A stretch of DNA of 64,000 bases from Siphonodentalium dalli (taxonomy: Eukaryota > Mollusca > Scaphopoda > Gadilida > Siphonodentaliidae): positions 11,245,784-11,309,783 of the forward strand of contig CP136066.1 in assembly GCA_032622095.1 (NCBI GenBank). The letters are read 5' to 3'. The notes under the pieces were generated by a model. That model saw only the letters and a program-made list of their open reading frames with translations, was not told the DNA's origin and ran no database searches. Below, in pieces: positions 12,401 to 24,400 of the stretch (its first letter is position 1; the number at the start of each line of letters is the position of its first letter). The translations under genes and the position numbers were made by a program.

Positions 12401-15400
12401 TTATAACTCACCCGAATGAATAAACGATGCCCTTATAACTCACCCGAATGAGTAAACGATGCACTTATAACTCACCCGAATGAATAAACGATGCACTTAT
12501 AACTCACCCGAATGAGTAAACGATGCACTTATAACTCACCCGAATGAATAAACGATGCACTTATAACTCACATGAATGAGTAAACGATGCCCTTATAACT
12601 CACCCGAATGAGTAAACGATGCACTTATAACTCACCCGAATAAATAATCGATGCACTTATAACTCACCCGAATGAGTAAACGATGCACTTATAACTCACC
12701 CGAATAAATAATCGATGCACTTATAACTCACCCGAATTAATAAACGATGCACTTATAACTCACCCGAATAAATAATCGATGCACTTATAACTCACCCGAA
12801 TGAGTAAACGATGCACTTATAACTCACCCGAATAAATAATCGATGCACTTATAACTCACCCGAATGAGTAAACGATGCACTTATAACTCACCCGAATAAA
12901 TAATCGATGCACTTATAACTCACCCGAATTAATAAACGATGCACTTATAACTCACCCGAATGAGTAAACGATGCACTTATAACTCACCCGAATAAATAAT
13001 CGATGCACTTATAACTCACCCGAATTAATAAACGATGCACTTATAACTCACCCGAATAAATAATCGATGCACTTATAACTCACCCGAATGAGTAAACGAT
13101 GCACTTATAACTCACCCGAATAAATAATCGATGCACTTATAACTCACCCGAATGAGTAAACGATGCACTTATAACTCACCCGAATAAATAATCGATGCAC
13201 TTATAACTCACCCGAATGAGTAAACGATGCACTTATAACTCACCCGAATAAATAATCGATGCACTTATAACTCACCCGAATTAATAAACGATGCACTTAT
13301 AACTCACCCGAATGAGTAAACGATGCACTTATAACTCACCCGAATGAATAAACGATGCACTTATAACTCACCCGAATGAATAAACGATGCACTTATAACT
13401 CACATGAATGAATAAACGATGAACTTATAACTCACCAGAATGAGTAAACGATGCACTTATAGCTCACCCGAATGAGTAAACGATGCACTTATAACTCACC
13501 CGAATGAATAAACGATGCACTTATAACTCACATGAATGAATAAACGATGCACTTATAACTCACCCGAATGAATAAACGATGCACTTATAACTCACCCGAA
13601 TGAATAAACGATGCACTTATAACTCACATGAATGAATAAACGATGAACTTATAACTCACCCGAATGAGTAAACGATGCACTTATAACTCACCCGAATGAG
13701 TAAACGATGCACTTATAACTCACATGAATGAATAAACGATGAACTTATAACTCACCCGAATGAGTAAACGATGCACTTATAACTCGCACGAATGAATAAT
13801 CGATGCACTTATAACTTACCCGAATGAATAAACGATGAACTTATAACTCACCCGAATGAGTAAACGATGCACTTATAACTCACCCGAATGAGTAAACGAT
13901 GAACTTATAACTCACACGAATGAGTAAACGATGCACTTATAACTCACCCGAATGAATAAACGATGCAGTTATTCTTCGCGATTGCATACTTGTCCTCTGC
14001 ACAAACCTCCCATCCTCCATCGTCAAGTTTGCCGAAACGGTACTTCCGCCTGCACGGGATCTCTATTGCGTCAACGAAACTGAAATAAGGGTGCGGTCGC
14101 TCGATGTAATACTACACGTCTAATGCGGGTGCGGTCGCTACTACACGTCTAATAAGGGTGCGGTCGCTCTATGTAATACTACACGTCTAATAAGGGTGCG
14201 GTCGCTCTATGTAATACTACACGTCTAATAAGGGTGCGGTCGCTCTATGTAATACTACACGTCTAATAAGGGTGCGGTCGCTCTATGTAATACTACACGT
14301 CTAATGTATATGGTATAAGGGTGCGGTCGCTCTATGTAATACTACACGTCTAATGTATATGGTCATTGTGATATTCAGTCCAATCTTTAATCAATTAATC
14401 ATTAACCCTTTACCCAACAGAATGGCCCTGTGCCAATGCATTCTCTTATATATGCGAGTCGACCATAGGTCGCCTCGCATATATAAGAGAATGCATTGGC
14501 TTAACACATTAAAAATTATAAAATTGTTAAAGAATGTAAGAAAAAATGGTAAAAAGTGTTAAAAAAAGATTGTTTTTAGGCCAATGCATTCTCTTATATA
14601 TGCGAGGCGACCTATGGTCGACTCGCATATATAAGAGAATGCATTGGCACAGGGCTTAACTGTAACTATCACAATGTGGTCAAGGAGCCGGTTCCAATGA
14701 TATCCATATTTGTATGGTTCTATTGAGACAGACCAAAGATATTTTAGGCTGTTGAAGCTTTATTTGGCCGGTTTTGGCCGTTTTGTTTGGTAAAGGGTTA
14801 ATATAATATAATATGTTTATTTGCACAATACTAAATGAATCATTGACAAAACATCAAAAAAAATTATCTTATTGTACATGAGCAGTATGACCTAGGTGTT
14901 CGTCTTCCTGTCGTCCCTATATAAACAGTGCAATATGAAATGAGATGGCATAATGTACAATAATTATACACGGAATATGGGATATTTGGTAGGTCGGTTG
15001 GTGTATACGTTAACTCGTTTTAGGCCTAGTTCACACAGCTTGGAAATCGAGAAGGGTAGATATTCAGGTATTGATGCAGATAAAAGATTGCGCGAATTAT
15101 GTAAACTAGAAGTTGGAGACGAGCAGCACTTCGTGATGAAATGTCCAATGCTGGAGAATGTGCGCAAGCATCTTTTGACTCAAATAATAAATAAATATCC
15201 CAATGTCAAGGTACTAGATGTCAGCAATAAGTTCATATAGTTCATGACCTCCGAGGACACCTCTGTAATGAAATGGCTGGTTCATTTATACTGATATCGC
15301 TATTTTCTGCTAGGTCCCTAATTCTGACTGACACTCCAGCAAGCAAAGTTTGAGGAAAAACCATTACCTTGGCATACACACGCTGCAAACCTTTATTATC

Positions 15401-18400
15401 TTATAAATTATTTCCTTATAAATATATATGTTATTATACCTTACATTGTTCCGTATTACACTCAAATTGTGATGTCTATGTCCCATTTTATTATTGTTTC
15501 CAAATGTACAAGTAGTACTTAACTCTCAATCATTAAATCATTACTCACCATTTATGGGCACATATCCATGGACACGTAATTGTATAGACATTTATTTAAT
15601 CATATCTGCCCGAACAAAGTTGGATATATAAAACACAACCCCAAAATTTTAACAATACATTATTTCAACAGCTGACCCTCATGCAACATCTCGATTGTCA
15701 CACAACAATATGATCGCCATCTGCTTATTCTCTATTATGTATAAGGGGCGGCAGGAAGACGGCCTGTATTGGCCATGCCGCTCCTGTGCAAATTTGAAAT
15801 ATATATTATTATGTTTGTGTATTATGTATTTAATTTGTGCAAATAAACAATCCAACTGTGAAGGCGCCTATGATTGGCAAATAAAGTTATTCTATTATAT
15901 TCTATATAGTTGAGAGCACTGTGGACACCAAGGTACTATACTACCTTTTAAATGGAAATACAACATCTCACATATCATAACAATATATCAAAGAACAGTT
16001 TTACTATTGAATACTAATACTCTTCACTCTTGATATTTTTTCTTCCAATAAGGTCTAAATTTCAGGCATCAAATAGGACCATCATGGAAATAAGAGAGTT
16101 TCTGTCTGGAACATTCTTTATTACATATATATCAACGTAATTCGCATGATCGCACGACGTTCCAGGCTTGTGATAATTCTCAGAATCGCACTAGTGCAAT
16201 CTGTCGACGGAACTATTTAATTCAGTGTTGTTAGATTGGCTCTCGCCGTTACTATTTTTACTTTTTCAACTTTTCAACGCAAGGGCGAAAACCCACTTGT
16301 CGAAATCGCAATGCCCAATTAACACCTTTGCGCGGGTCAAGATGGGTCAATTTCACTCGCGGATAGACGGGCTCCCTGTCTGATTGTTGCTTTAACCCTA
16401 AAATGCCGTTAAAACTCAATTAAATTCACATTTTCTGTACCGGAGATGTACGAATATAAGTCAACTTACTATGATACTGAGATATGTAATAAAAATAGAA
16501 CCTCACGAGTGCCTGGATTTTGACGAATTATCGCACTCGATTTGTTGGCGGAACGCGATACCTCTCGTGCGGGACTACGTCCCGCACTCGAGGTATCGCT
16601 CCGCCAACAAATCGAGTGCGATAATTTCGTAACAATCCAGACACTCATGCGGTTCTATGTGATCCCAGGCAATGAATGAGGAACTGGTGTGAACCCAGGC
16701 AATGAACGAGAGTTCCTGTGAGGAACATTCTTTCTGGTGTGATCACAGGCAATGAATGAGAGTTCCTGTGTGGAACATTCTTTCTGATGTGATCCCAGGC
16801 AATGAATGAGGAACATTCTTTCTGGTGTGATCACAGGCAATGAATGAGAGTTCCTGTGTGGAACATTCTTTCTGATGTGATCCCAGGCAATGAATGAGGA
16901 ACATTCTTTCTGGTGTGATCACAGGCAATGAATGAGAGTTCCTGTGTGGAACATTCTTTCTGATGTGATCCCAGGCAATGAATGAGGAACATTCTTTCTG
17001 GTGTGATCACAGGCAATGAATGAGAGTTCCTGTGTGGAACATTCTTTCTGATGTGATCCCAGGCAATGAATGAGGAACATTCTTTCTGGTGTGATCACAG
17101 GCAATGAATGAGAGTTCCTGTGTGGAACATTCTTTCTGATGTGATCCCAGGCAATGAATGAGGAACATTCTTTCTGGTGTGATCACAGGCAATGAATGAG
17201 AGTTCCTGTGTGGAACATTCTTTCTGATGTGATCCCAGGCAATGAATGAGGAACATTCTTTCTGGTGTGATCACAGGCAATGAATGAGAGTTCCTGTGTG
17301 GAACATTCTTTCTGGTGTGATCCTAGGCAATGCATGAGGAACATTCTTTCTGGTGTGATCACAGGCAATGCATGAGAGTTCCTGTGTGGAACATTCTTTC
17401 CGGTGTGATCACATGCAATGCATGAGAGTTCCTGTGTGGAACATTCTTTCTGATGTGATCCCAGGCAATGAATGAGGAACATTCTTTCTGGTGTGATCAC
17501 AGGCAATGAATGAGGAACTGGTGTGAACCCAGGTAATGAATGAGAGTTCCTGTGTGGAACATTCTTTCTGGTGTGAACCCAGGTAATGAATGAGAGTTCC
17601 TGTGTGGAACATTCTTTCTGATGTGATCCCAGGCAATGAATGAGAGTTCCTGTGTGGAACATTCTTTCCGGTGTGATCCTAGGCAATGCATGAGAGTTCC
17701 TGTGTGGAACATTCTTTCTGATGTGATCCCAGGCATTCTTTCTGATGTGATCCCAGGCAATGAATGAGAGTTCCTGTGTGGAACATTATTTCTGATGTGA
17801 TCCCAGGCAATTAATGAGAATGAGAGTTCCTGTGTGGAACATTCTTTCTGATGTGATCTATTTTTTTCGGGTCAAGAAACACGCCGTCAAAATGATGGTC
17901 TCAGTCAAAATTGCGTTATTAATACACTTGATTTAGAGTTATCCATCTTCGTCTGTTTGAATAAGGGCTTCTGTGGAAATTATTAGTACACATCTCGAGA
18001 AATTTGCAAACTTAGGGGCAATTATTAGTACACATCTCGAGAAAATGACAAATTTCAAAATTCAATATCTAATAACTCTGAGCTTTGATGGGTGGATTCC
18101 TCGACTCGAATCAAATATTTTTTACCCCCAAAGCCAAAGAAATAGTAATATAGGACCCTCTGATCGGATTGAGTATCTTTAACATCATAGATTTATCATC
18201 ATCTATTTCAATCATTTGTTCTCAGATGCTTGTGTGCAGACCAAACTGCGACGATCTATGTATAAGGTACTTAACCCTTTGAGTGCCAGGTCCGATTTTT
18301 GTATCAACCCATATATCCTGTGCCAATGCATTCTCTTATATATGCGAGTCGACCATAGGTCGCCTCGCATATATAAGAGAATGCATTGGCTTAACATTGT

Positions 18401-21400
18401 TGTTTTGTTTTACAATTTTTTAAAATTTTAATAAATTTTATTATATTCTTTAACAGACTTATTGTGTAGGTTTAGGGCCGATAATATCGGCCCCTGCCAC
18501 TCAAAGGGTTAAGAACATTCTGAAAACATCTGATATCTGATATAAAAAATAAGGGAACCAAAGGTGGGGAGAACAATATACGTGCTAAGAAATTTTGCTC
18601 ACACGTTGGCTTCTCATTTAAAACCTTCCAATTAAATTACCCCCATCAACAGAAGATCAGTTTAATTTGTGAAAAACCTGTTTTGCAAACAACGGGATTT
18701 CTGTATATAAAGAAACACCTCGTTTTGGAGTAAAATTGCTTGCTAGAATTGCATACCGCCACAGTGTCTAGCATAAAGTCTGATGTGCTGGAAATGGTAA
18801 ACCCAACTGTGGGTTCTGTGGGATTCCACCCCCCGCCGCCATTTCACAAAAGAATACGGTATATTTTTATCTGACAAAAGTATATTATTTCAACATGAGA
18901 AGGTCTATCCATGTATGAATACCACACCAGTCGATACTATAAGTTACAGGGCGAGTTGTTGCCGGATACGGTGTCATATGAGGCGAAGTGAGATTAATAT
19001 CGGGCGAGGCACTAACCGAGCCCGATATTAATCTCGCTGAGCCTCATGTCGCCGTAGCCGTCAACAAAGAATCGTGTAACGATTTTATCATGCTTTCCAG
19101 GTGAGAATTTTGATTACTTGTGAAAAATTCAGTAATCTAGTAAGTTAAATGTGTCGTCTATGGCCATTAACTTATGTCACATCACAGTGACGCGCCATGG
19201 GCGTTGAACGTCAACGCATTGAGTCAATAGTTATAATAATAGGACAAACAAGAAATTCAATTAATTGAGGAAAAACACCCACTGTCCCGAGTGGTAATGA
19301 TAAGCTATTGGGGGGTCTACTAGTTCGCATACAAAATAGCAAAATAACATTGAATGTCTCAATGACATCAACAGCTTGAAGATGGGAATAACCCACCATA
19401 TATGGTAGATATTCAACCAGGCTCTGCTTAAGTTTGTTAATTGATGACTGATGTACATGTACAATACACACAAATAGTAATAACGATTAACGTTATGATT
19501 TTGAAACTAACCATGATAGAATATTGACAGTAAGGTGGTATTAACTACTACGAGTACTATTAGTAACAATAGTACTACTTTTCTAGCATAACTTATGTGT
19601 ACATGATGTACCATATTAATGGACAAAACAATAGTTACAATACAATTATAACAATTTCTTTTAATTAAGCGCAAGAAGAGCTAATTGTGCTTAAGCGCAA
19701 TATGGGAATCTCTATTGTGCTTAAGCGCAATATGGAAGTATTTAACTGTGTTACCACAGCAGAATTATTGGTAATTTTTCAGGATTTAAAATCCTGAAAA
19801 ATTACCAATAATTCTGCTGTGGTTAAGTGATCAATTACTTTGGACATTACTGTATGTGGATTGAGTTATCATTAAACCTCAAATCCTTCTATTGGTTACA
19901 GTAATGCCCAAAGTAATTGACCACTTAACCACAGCATAATTATGGGTAATTTTTCAGGATTTAAAATCCTGAAAAAATACCCATAATTCTGCTGTGGTTA
20001 AGTGATCAATTACTTTGGACATTACTGTATGTAGATGGAGTTAAACTCACATCAGCGTGTTGGGAATTTGGACCTTGACTTCGGACCTTTGGTTTTTAAC
20101 GCAACAAATGCGCGTACACCTTATACACAAATTTCTTATGTAGCCAGAGTTTTTCTTGGATAAGATGAGTTTGAAGCCTGCTTACATTTCAAAATGTTGT
20201 CAGTTTTGTATTGTCTGCAGCGGAACTCGGCGTGTTGAAGCAAAAGTCACAAGAGATAAAATGTGTATGTAACGAGACTATAATACAAATGAAAAAATAA
20301 ATTGAGGGAGGGGTGGGCGATACAGGGAACTAAGGGTTGAACCGATATAAATTTGTAGAGCGATAACGACCAATGTTGACATATTATGCATCTCAACTAT
20401 ACCGTTGAAACAAGGCTATAAAATAGGGTGGGGGTGTCAGAATCTTAGTTGGGTTGGTTATATGGACTCGGAGAAAAAGGGGTTCGTACCGATGAACTGA
20501 CAAAAATTAGTGGAGCGATGTTGCCATGTAATGCATCGCGACTGTACTAAAGCAGCAATGATATAAAATTGGGGGGGGGGGGGGGTCTGATATTATCTCT
20601 ATCTCTATAGATGGCACCAGGATTATATAGAAAGGAATAGCAATTGATATACGTATATGGTATACAATAGTAATACCATAGACATATAAGTACAAGTATC
20701 ACGCGATAAAATATTACATAACATGACTATAGCGATGAAAAAAAAAATTGGACCGGGATTAGAGGTTGGGTTGGTTATATATGGATAATTGGATATGGAA
20801 TTCATACCGATGAAACGATACAAATTAGTGGAGCGATAAAGACCAATGTTGACACTTAGTCAGGCTACGAAGGGAAAATAGCGGTTGATACGATAGACCG
20901 AAATAAATTTGTCGGGTGATAATGACCAATGTTGATGTATAAAGTAACGCGACTGTACTGTCGCCAGGGATGGATCCAGGAATTTTTTGGGGACATTTAC
21001 CATAAAAAAAAGATTACCGTCAGCTTTATAAACAGACTCTATAAAAAATGCGCGAAACGTAATTCGAACAGGCATGACGTCACGAATATCTAAAACTTGG
21101 TGGTGTTGTTCATTTCATTTTAGAAAGCAATCAATTACAAACTATTGTACGACAAAAATATCAGAGATCCTTCTCTTTTTGTAGTTTGATGACGAAAAGT
21201 TTAATTTGGCCATTTTCGAAAAATGACATAAAATGCGGGGTAACTTTCTTATTATGTCTATGCGAAAACCGGCTCGTGAAATTTCAGTTATCTGTCTACA
21301 AGAAAATATTGTGCCATTAATTCCCTATCTTGGGGAAACCTTGCCTCAGCTGACCATGGACTACTATGGAAATTTACACATGTCTTACCTGAGGTAGACG

Positions 21401-24400
21401 TCTTTGATATTCTTACCTGATGTAGACGTCTTTGATATTCTTACCTGAGGTAGACGTCTTTGATATTCTTACCTGATGTAGACGTCTTTGATATTCTTAC
21501 CTGAGGTAGACGTCTTTGATATTCTTACCTGAGGTAGACGTCTTTGATATTCTTACCTGAGGTAGACGTCTTTGATATTCTTACCTGAGATAGACGTCTT
21601 TGGTATTCTTACCTGAGATAGACGTCTTTGATATTCTTACCTGAGGTAGACGTCTTTGGTATTCTTACCTGAGGTAGACGTCTTTGATCTTCTTACCTGA
21701 TGTAGACGTCTTTGATATTCTTACCTGAGGTAGACGTCTTTGATATTCTTACCTGAGGTAGACGTCTTTGATATTCTTACCTGAGGTAGACGTCTTTGAT
21801 ATTCTTACCTGAGGTAGACGTCTTTGATATTCTTACCTGAGGTAGACGTCTTTGATCTTCCCTTCTGGAATCATTGACACGTTCATCTTCCCATTTTGAA
21901 CATATTTCTTGTATAGGAAGTCTGTGAGATAATCTCGAGAGTCTCTGGCAGCGACGTTTCTCGCCGCATTAGTAATAACGCGCAACTGCAATATAAGAAA
22001 TACAAACAGGTCAGTGGACTGTACTAAATGGCGACAGTACACTAAAACCGGTCATTTATGGTACCATCTCCTATTATAATAAACATAATGTATGCAACAA
22101 ATGAATTAATTTGAGCCACGTATGTGTGCAAAATACACTCATGTGCTCTATGAACGATGCAAACAACATGGGAAATATAATAAAAATGAGTTCATGGCTC
22201 TAGTCACAAACTCATTACATGTCCCCATACTGTGAAACATTATCTAAATGAGTGTATATGCCATTATATATATACGTGTTATATACCATGTGTTATAAAA
22301 ATTGACAAAATAAATATGATTAAACTATATAATATATTATATATACTATAGTGATACTGTTGCTGGTTGGAACCTTCGAATGTACAGTGGGGTATCCACC
22401 ATACATAACAATAATTCAATGTTGTGCTAACATGTATTCCCTTTCAAGTACAGAGCAACTATTTCACAAAAGCTGATCGATTAAGTGTGTGGCATTTAGA
22501 TATAATAGAGGATAAAACAGGATTTCCAAAATAGAACAAAACACACATTTTGTTGTCAGTATGACACCATGCTGCGTGAGGTCAACTATACTACGTCTCG
22601 ATAAAATATTCATCTTGTCACGTTATCAACATCCCGGGACAGTATACGACCTTGGTCGGTCACAGCCTTCGGATATTATAGTCGGTCACCAAAGGTTAGG
22701 TAAATATTATGTTTCTTATTTGCAAGCCGTTTGTATTTTATGAATGGTCCGCGGCCGTGTGTGTAGTGGTGTATAGATAGAGCCAGCCGTTTTGTGAATG
22801 GTCCGCGGCTTCAAGCCGTTTTTATTTGTGAATGGTCCGCGGCTTCAAGCCGTTTTTATTTGTGAATGGTCCGCGGCTTCAAGCCGTTTTTATTTGTGAA
22901 TGGTCCGCGGCTTCAAGCCGTTTTTATTTGTGAATGGTCCGCGGCTTCAAGCCGTTTTTATTTGTGAATGGTCCGCGGCTTCAAGCCGTTTTTATTTGTG
23001 AATGGTCCGCGGCTTCAAGCCGTTTTTATTTGTGAATGGTCCGCGGCTTCAAGCAGTTTTTATTTGTGAATGGTCCGCGGCTTCAAGCCGTTTTTATTTG
23101 TGAATGGTCCGCGGCTTCAAGCCGTTTTTATTTGTGAATGGTCCGCGGCTTCAAGCCGTTTTTATTTGTGAATGGTCCGCGGCTTCAAGCCGTTTTTATT
23201 TGTGAATGGTCCGCGGCTTCAAGCCGTTTTTATTTGTGAATGGTCCGCGGCTTCAAGCCGTTTTTATTTGTGAATGGTCCGCGGCTTCAAGCCGTTTTTA
23301 TTTGTGAATGGTCCGCGGCTTCAAGCCGTTTTTATTTTGTGAATGGTCCGCGGCTTCAAGCCGTTTTTATTTTGTGAATGGTCCGCGGCTTGTGAATGGT
23401 CCGCGGCTTCAAGCCGTTTTTATTTATGAATGGTCCGCGGCTTCAAGAGATTATCATACTGTTTATTTATGAATGGTCCGCGGCTTCAAGAGATTATCAT
23501 ACTGTTTATTTATGAATGGTCCGCGGCTTCAAGAGATTCTCATACTGTTTATTTGTGAATGGTCCGCGGCTTCAAGCCGTTTTTATTTGTGAATGGTCCG
23601 CGGCTTCAAGCCGTTTTTATTTGTGAATGGTCCGCGGCTTCAAACCGTTTTTATTTGTGAATGGTCCGCGGCTTCCAGATCATCAAGCCGTTTTTATTTG
23701 TGAATGGTCCGCGGCTTCAAGAGATTATCATACTGTTTCTGTAATTTCCTTTCCTTACCAACCTTCGCATAAAGACCGTGTGTGTAGTGGTGTATAGATG
23801 GAGTCATAAAGACCGTGTGTGTAGTGGTGTATAAATGGAGCCATACAGACCGTGTGTGTAGTGGTGTATAGATGGAGTCATAAAGACCGTGTGTGTAGTG
23901 GTGTATACATGGAGCCATAAAGACCGTGTGTGTAGTGGTGTATAGATGGAGTCATAAAGACCGTGTGTGTAGTGGTGTATAGATGGAGCCATACAGACCG
24001 TGTGTGTAGTGGTGTATAGATGGAGCCATAAAGACCGTGCGTGTAGTGGTGTATAGATGGAGCCATAAAGACCGTGTGTGTAGTGGTGTATAGATGGAGC
24101 CATAAAGACCGTGTGTGTAGTGGTGTATATATGGAGCCATAAAGACCGTGTGTGTAGTGGTGTATAGATGGAGCAATAAAGACAGTGTATGTAGTGGTGT
24201 ATAGATGGAGCCATAAATACCGTGTGTGTAGTGGTGTGTATATATGGAGCCATACAGACCGTGTGTGTAGTGGTGTGTATATATGGAGCCATACAGACCG
24301 TGTGTGTAGTGGTGTATAGATGGAGCCATAAATACCGTGTGTGTAGTGGTGAATAGATTGAGTCATACAGACCGTGTGTGTAGTGGTGTATAGATGGAGC

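Larger units (their letters stand above)
3990..13972 (-). repeat. 32-bp splice-donor satellite, about 312 copies
   Basis: Head-to-tail array filling most of intron 3 of the METTL24-like gene. On the gene's sense (minus) strand the monomer is TGCATCGTTTATTCATTCGG plus GTGAGTTATAAG: the last 20 nt of exon 3, its 5' splice site and 12 nt of intron. The authentic exon end is the rightmost unit (13948-13967). Many units carry ACTCATT instead of ATTCATT; others have CTG|GTGAGT, TGTGAGT or weaker GTTAGT/GCGAGT. By eye, the large majority keep GTGAGT. A few units lack 2-4 bp near the left end. Higher-order blocks are listed separately. Confidence 0.95.

Noticed and set aside
3990-13972. Possible CRISPR-like array
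   Set aside because: Direct repeats are contiguous with no unique spacers, and the sequence is eukaryotic; the unit is explained by the exon 3 splice donor.
14817-14930. Second, inverted LINE tail facing the one at 15742
   Set aside because: Only 'tgtttatttgcacaat' matches well; the rest is too diverged.
16655-17760. Overlapping 61-167 codon minus ORFs
   Set aside because: Shadows of the 88-bp array, recurring every 88 bp.
19211-19471. 86-codon minus ORF as a further METTL24-like exon
   Set aside because: No family motif, and exons 2 and 3 already join in phase without it.
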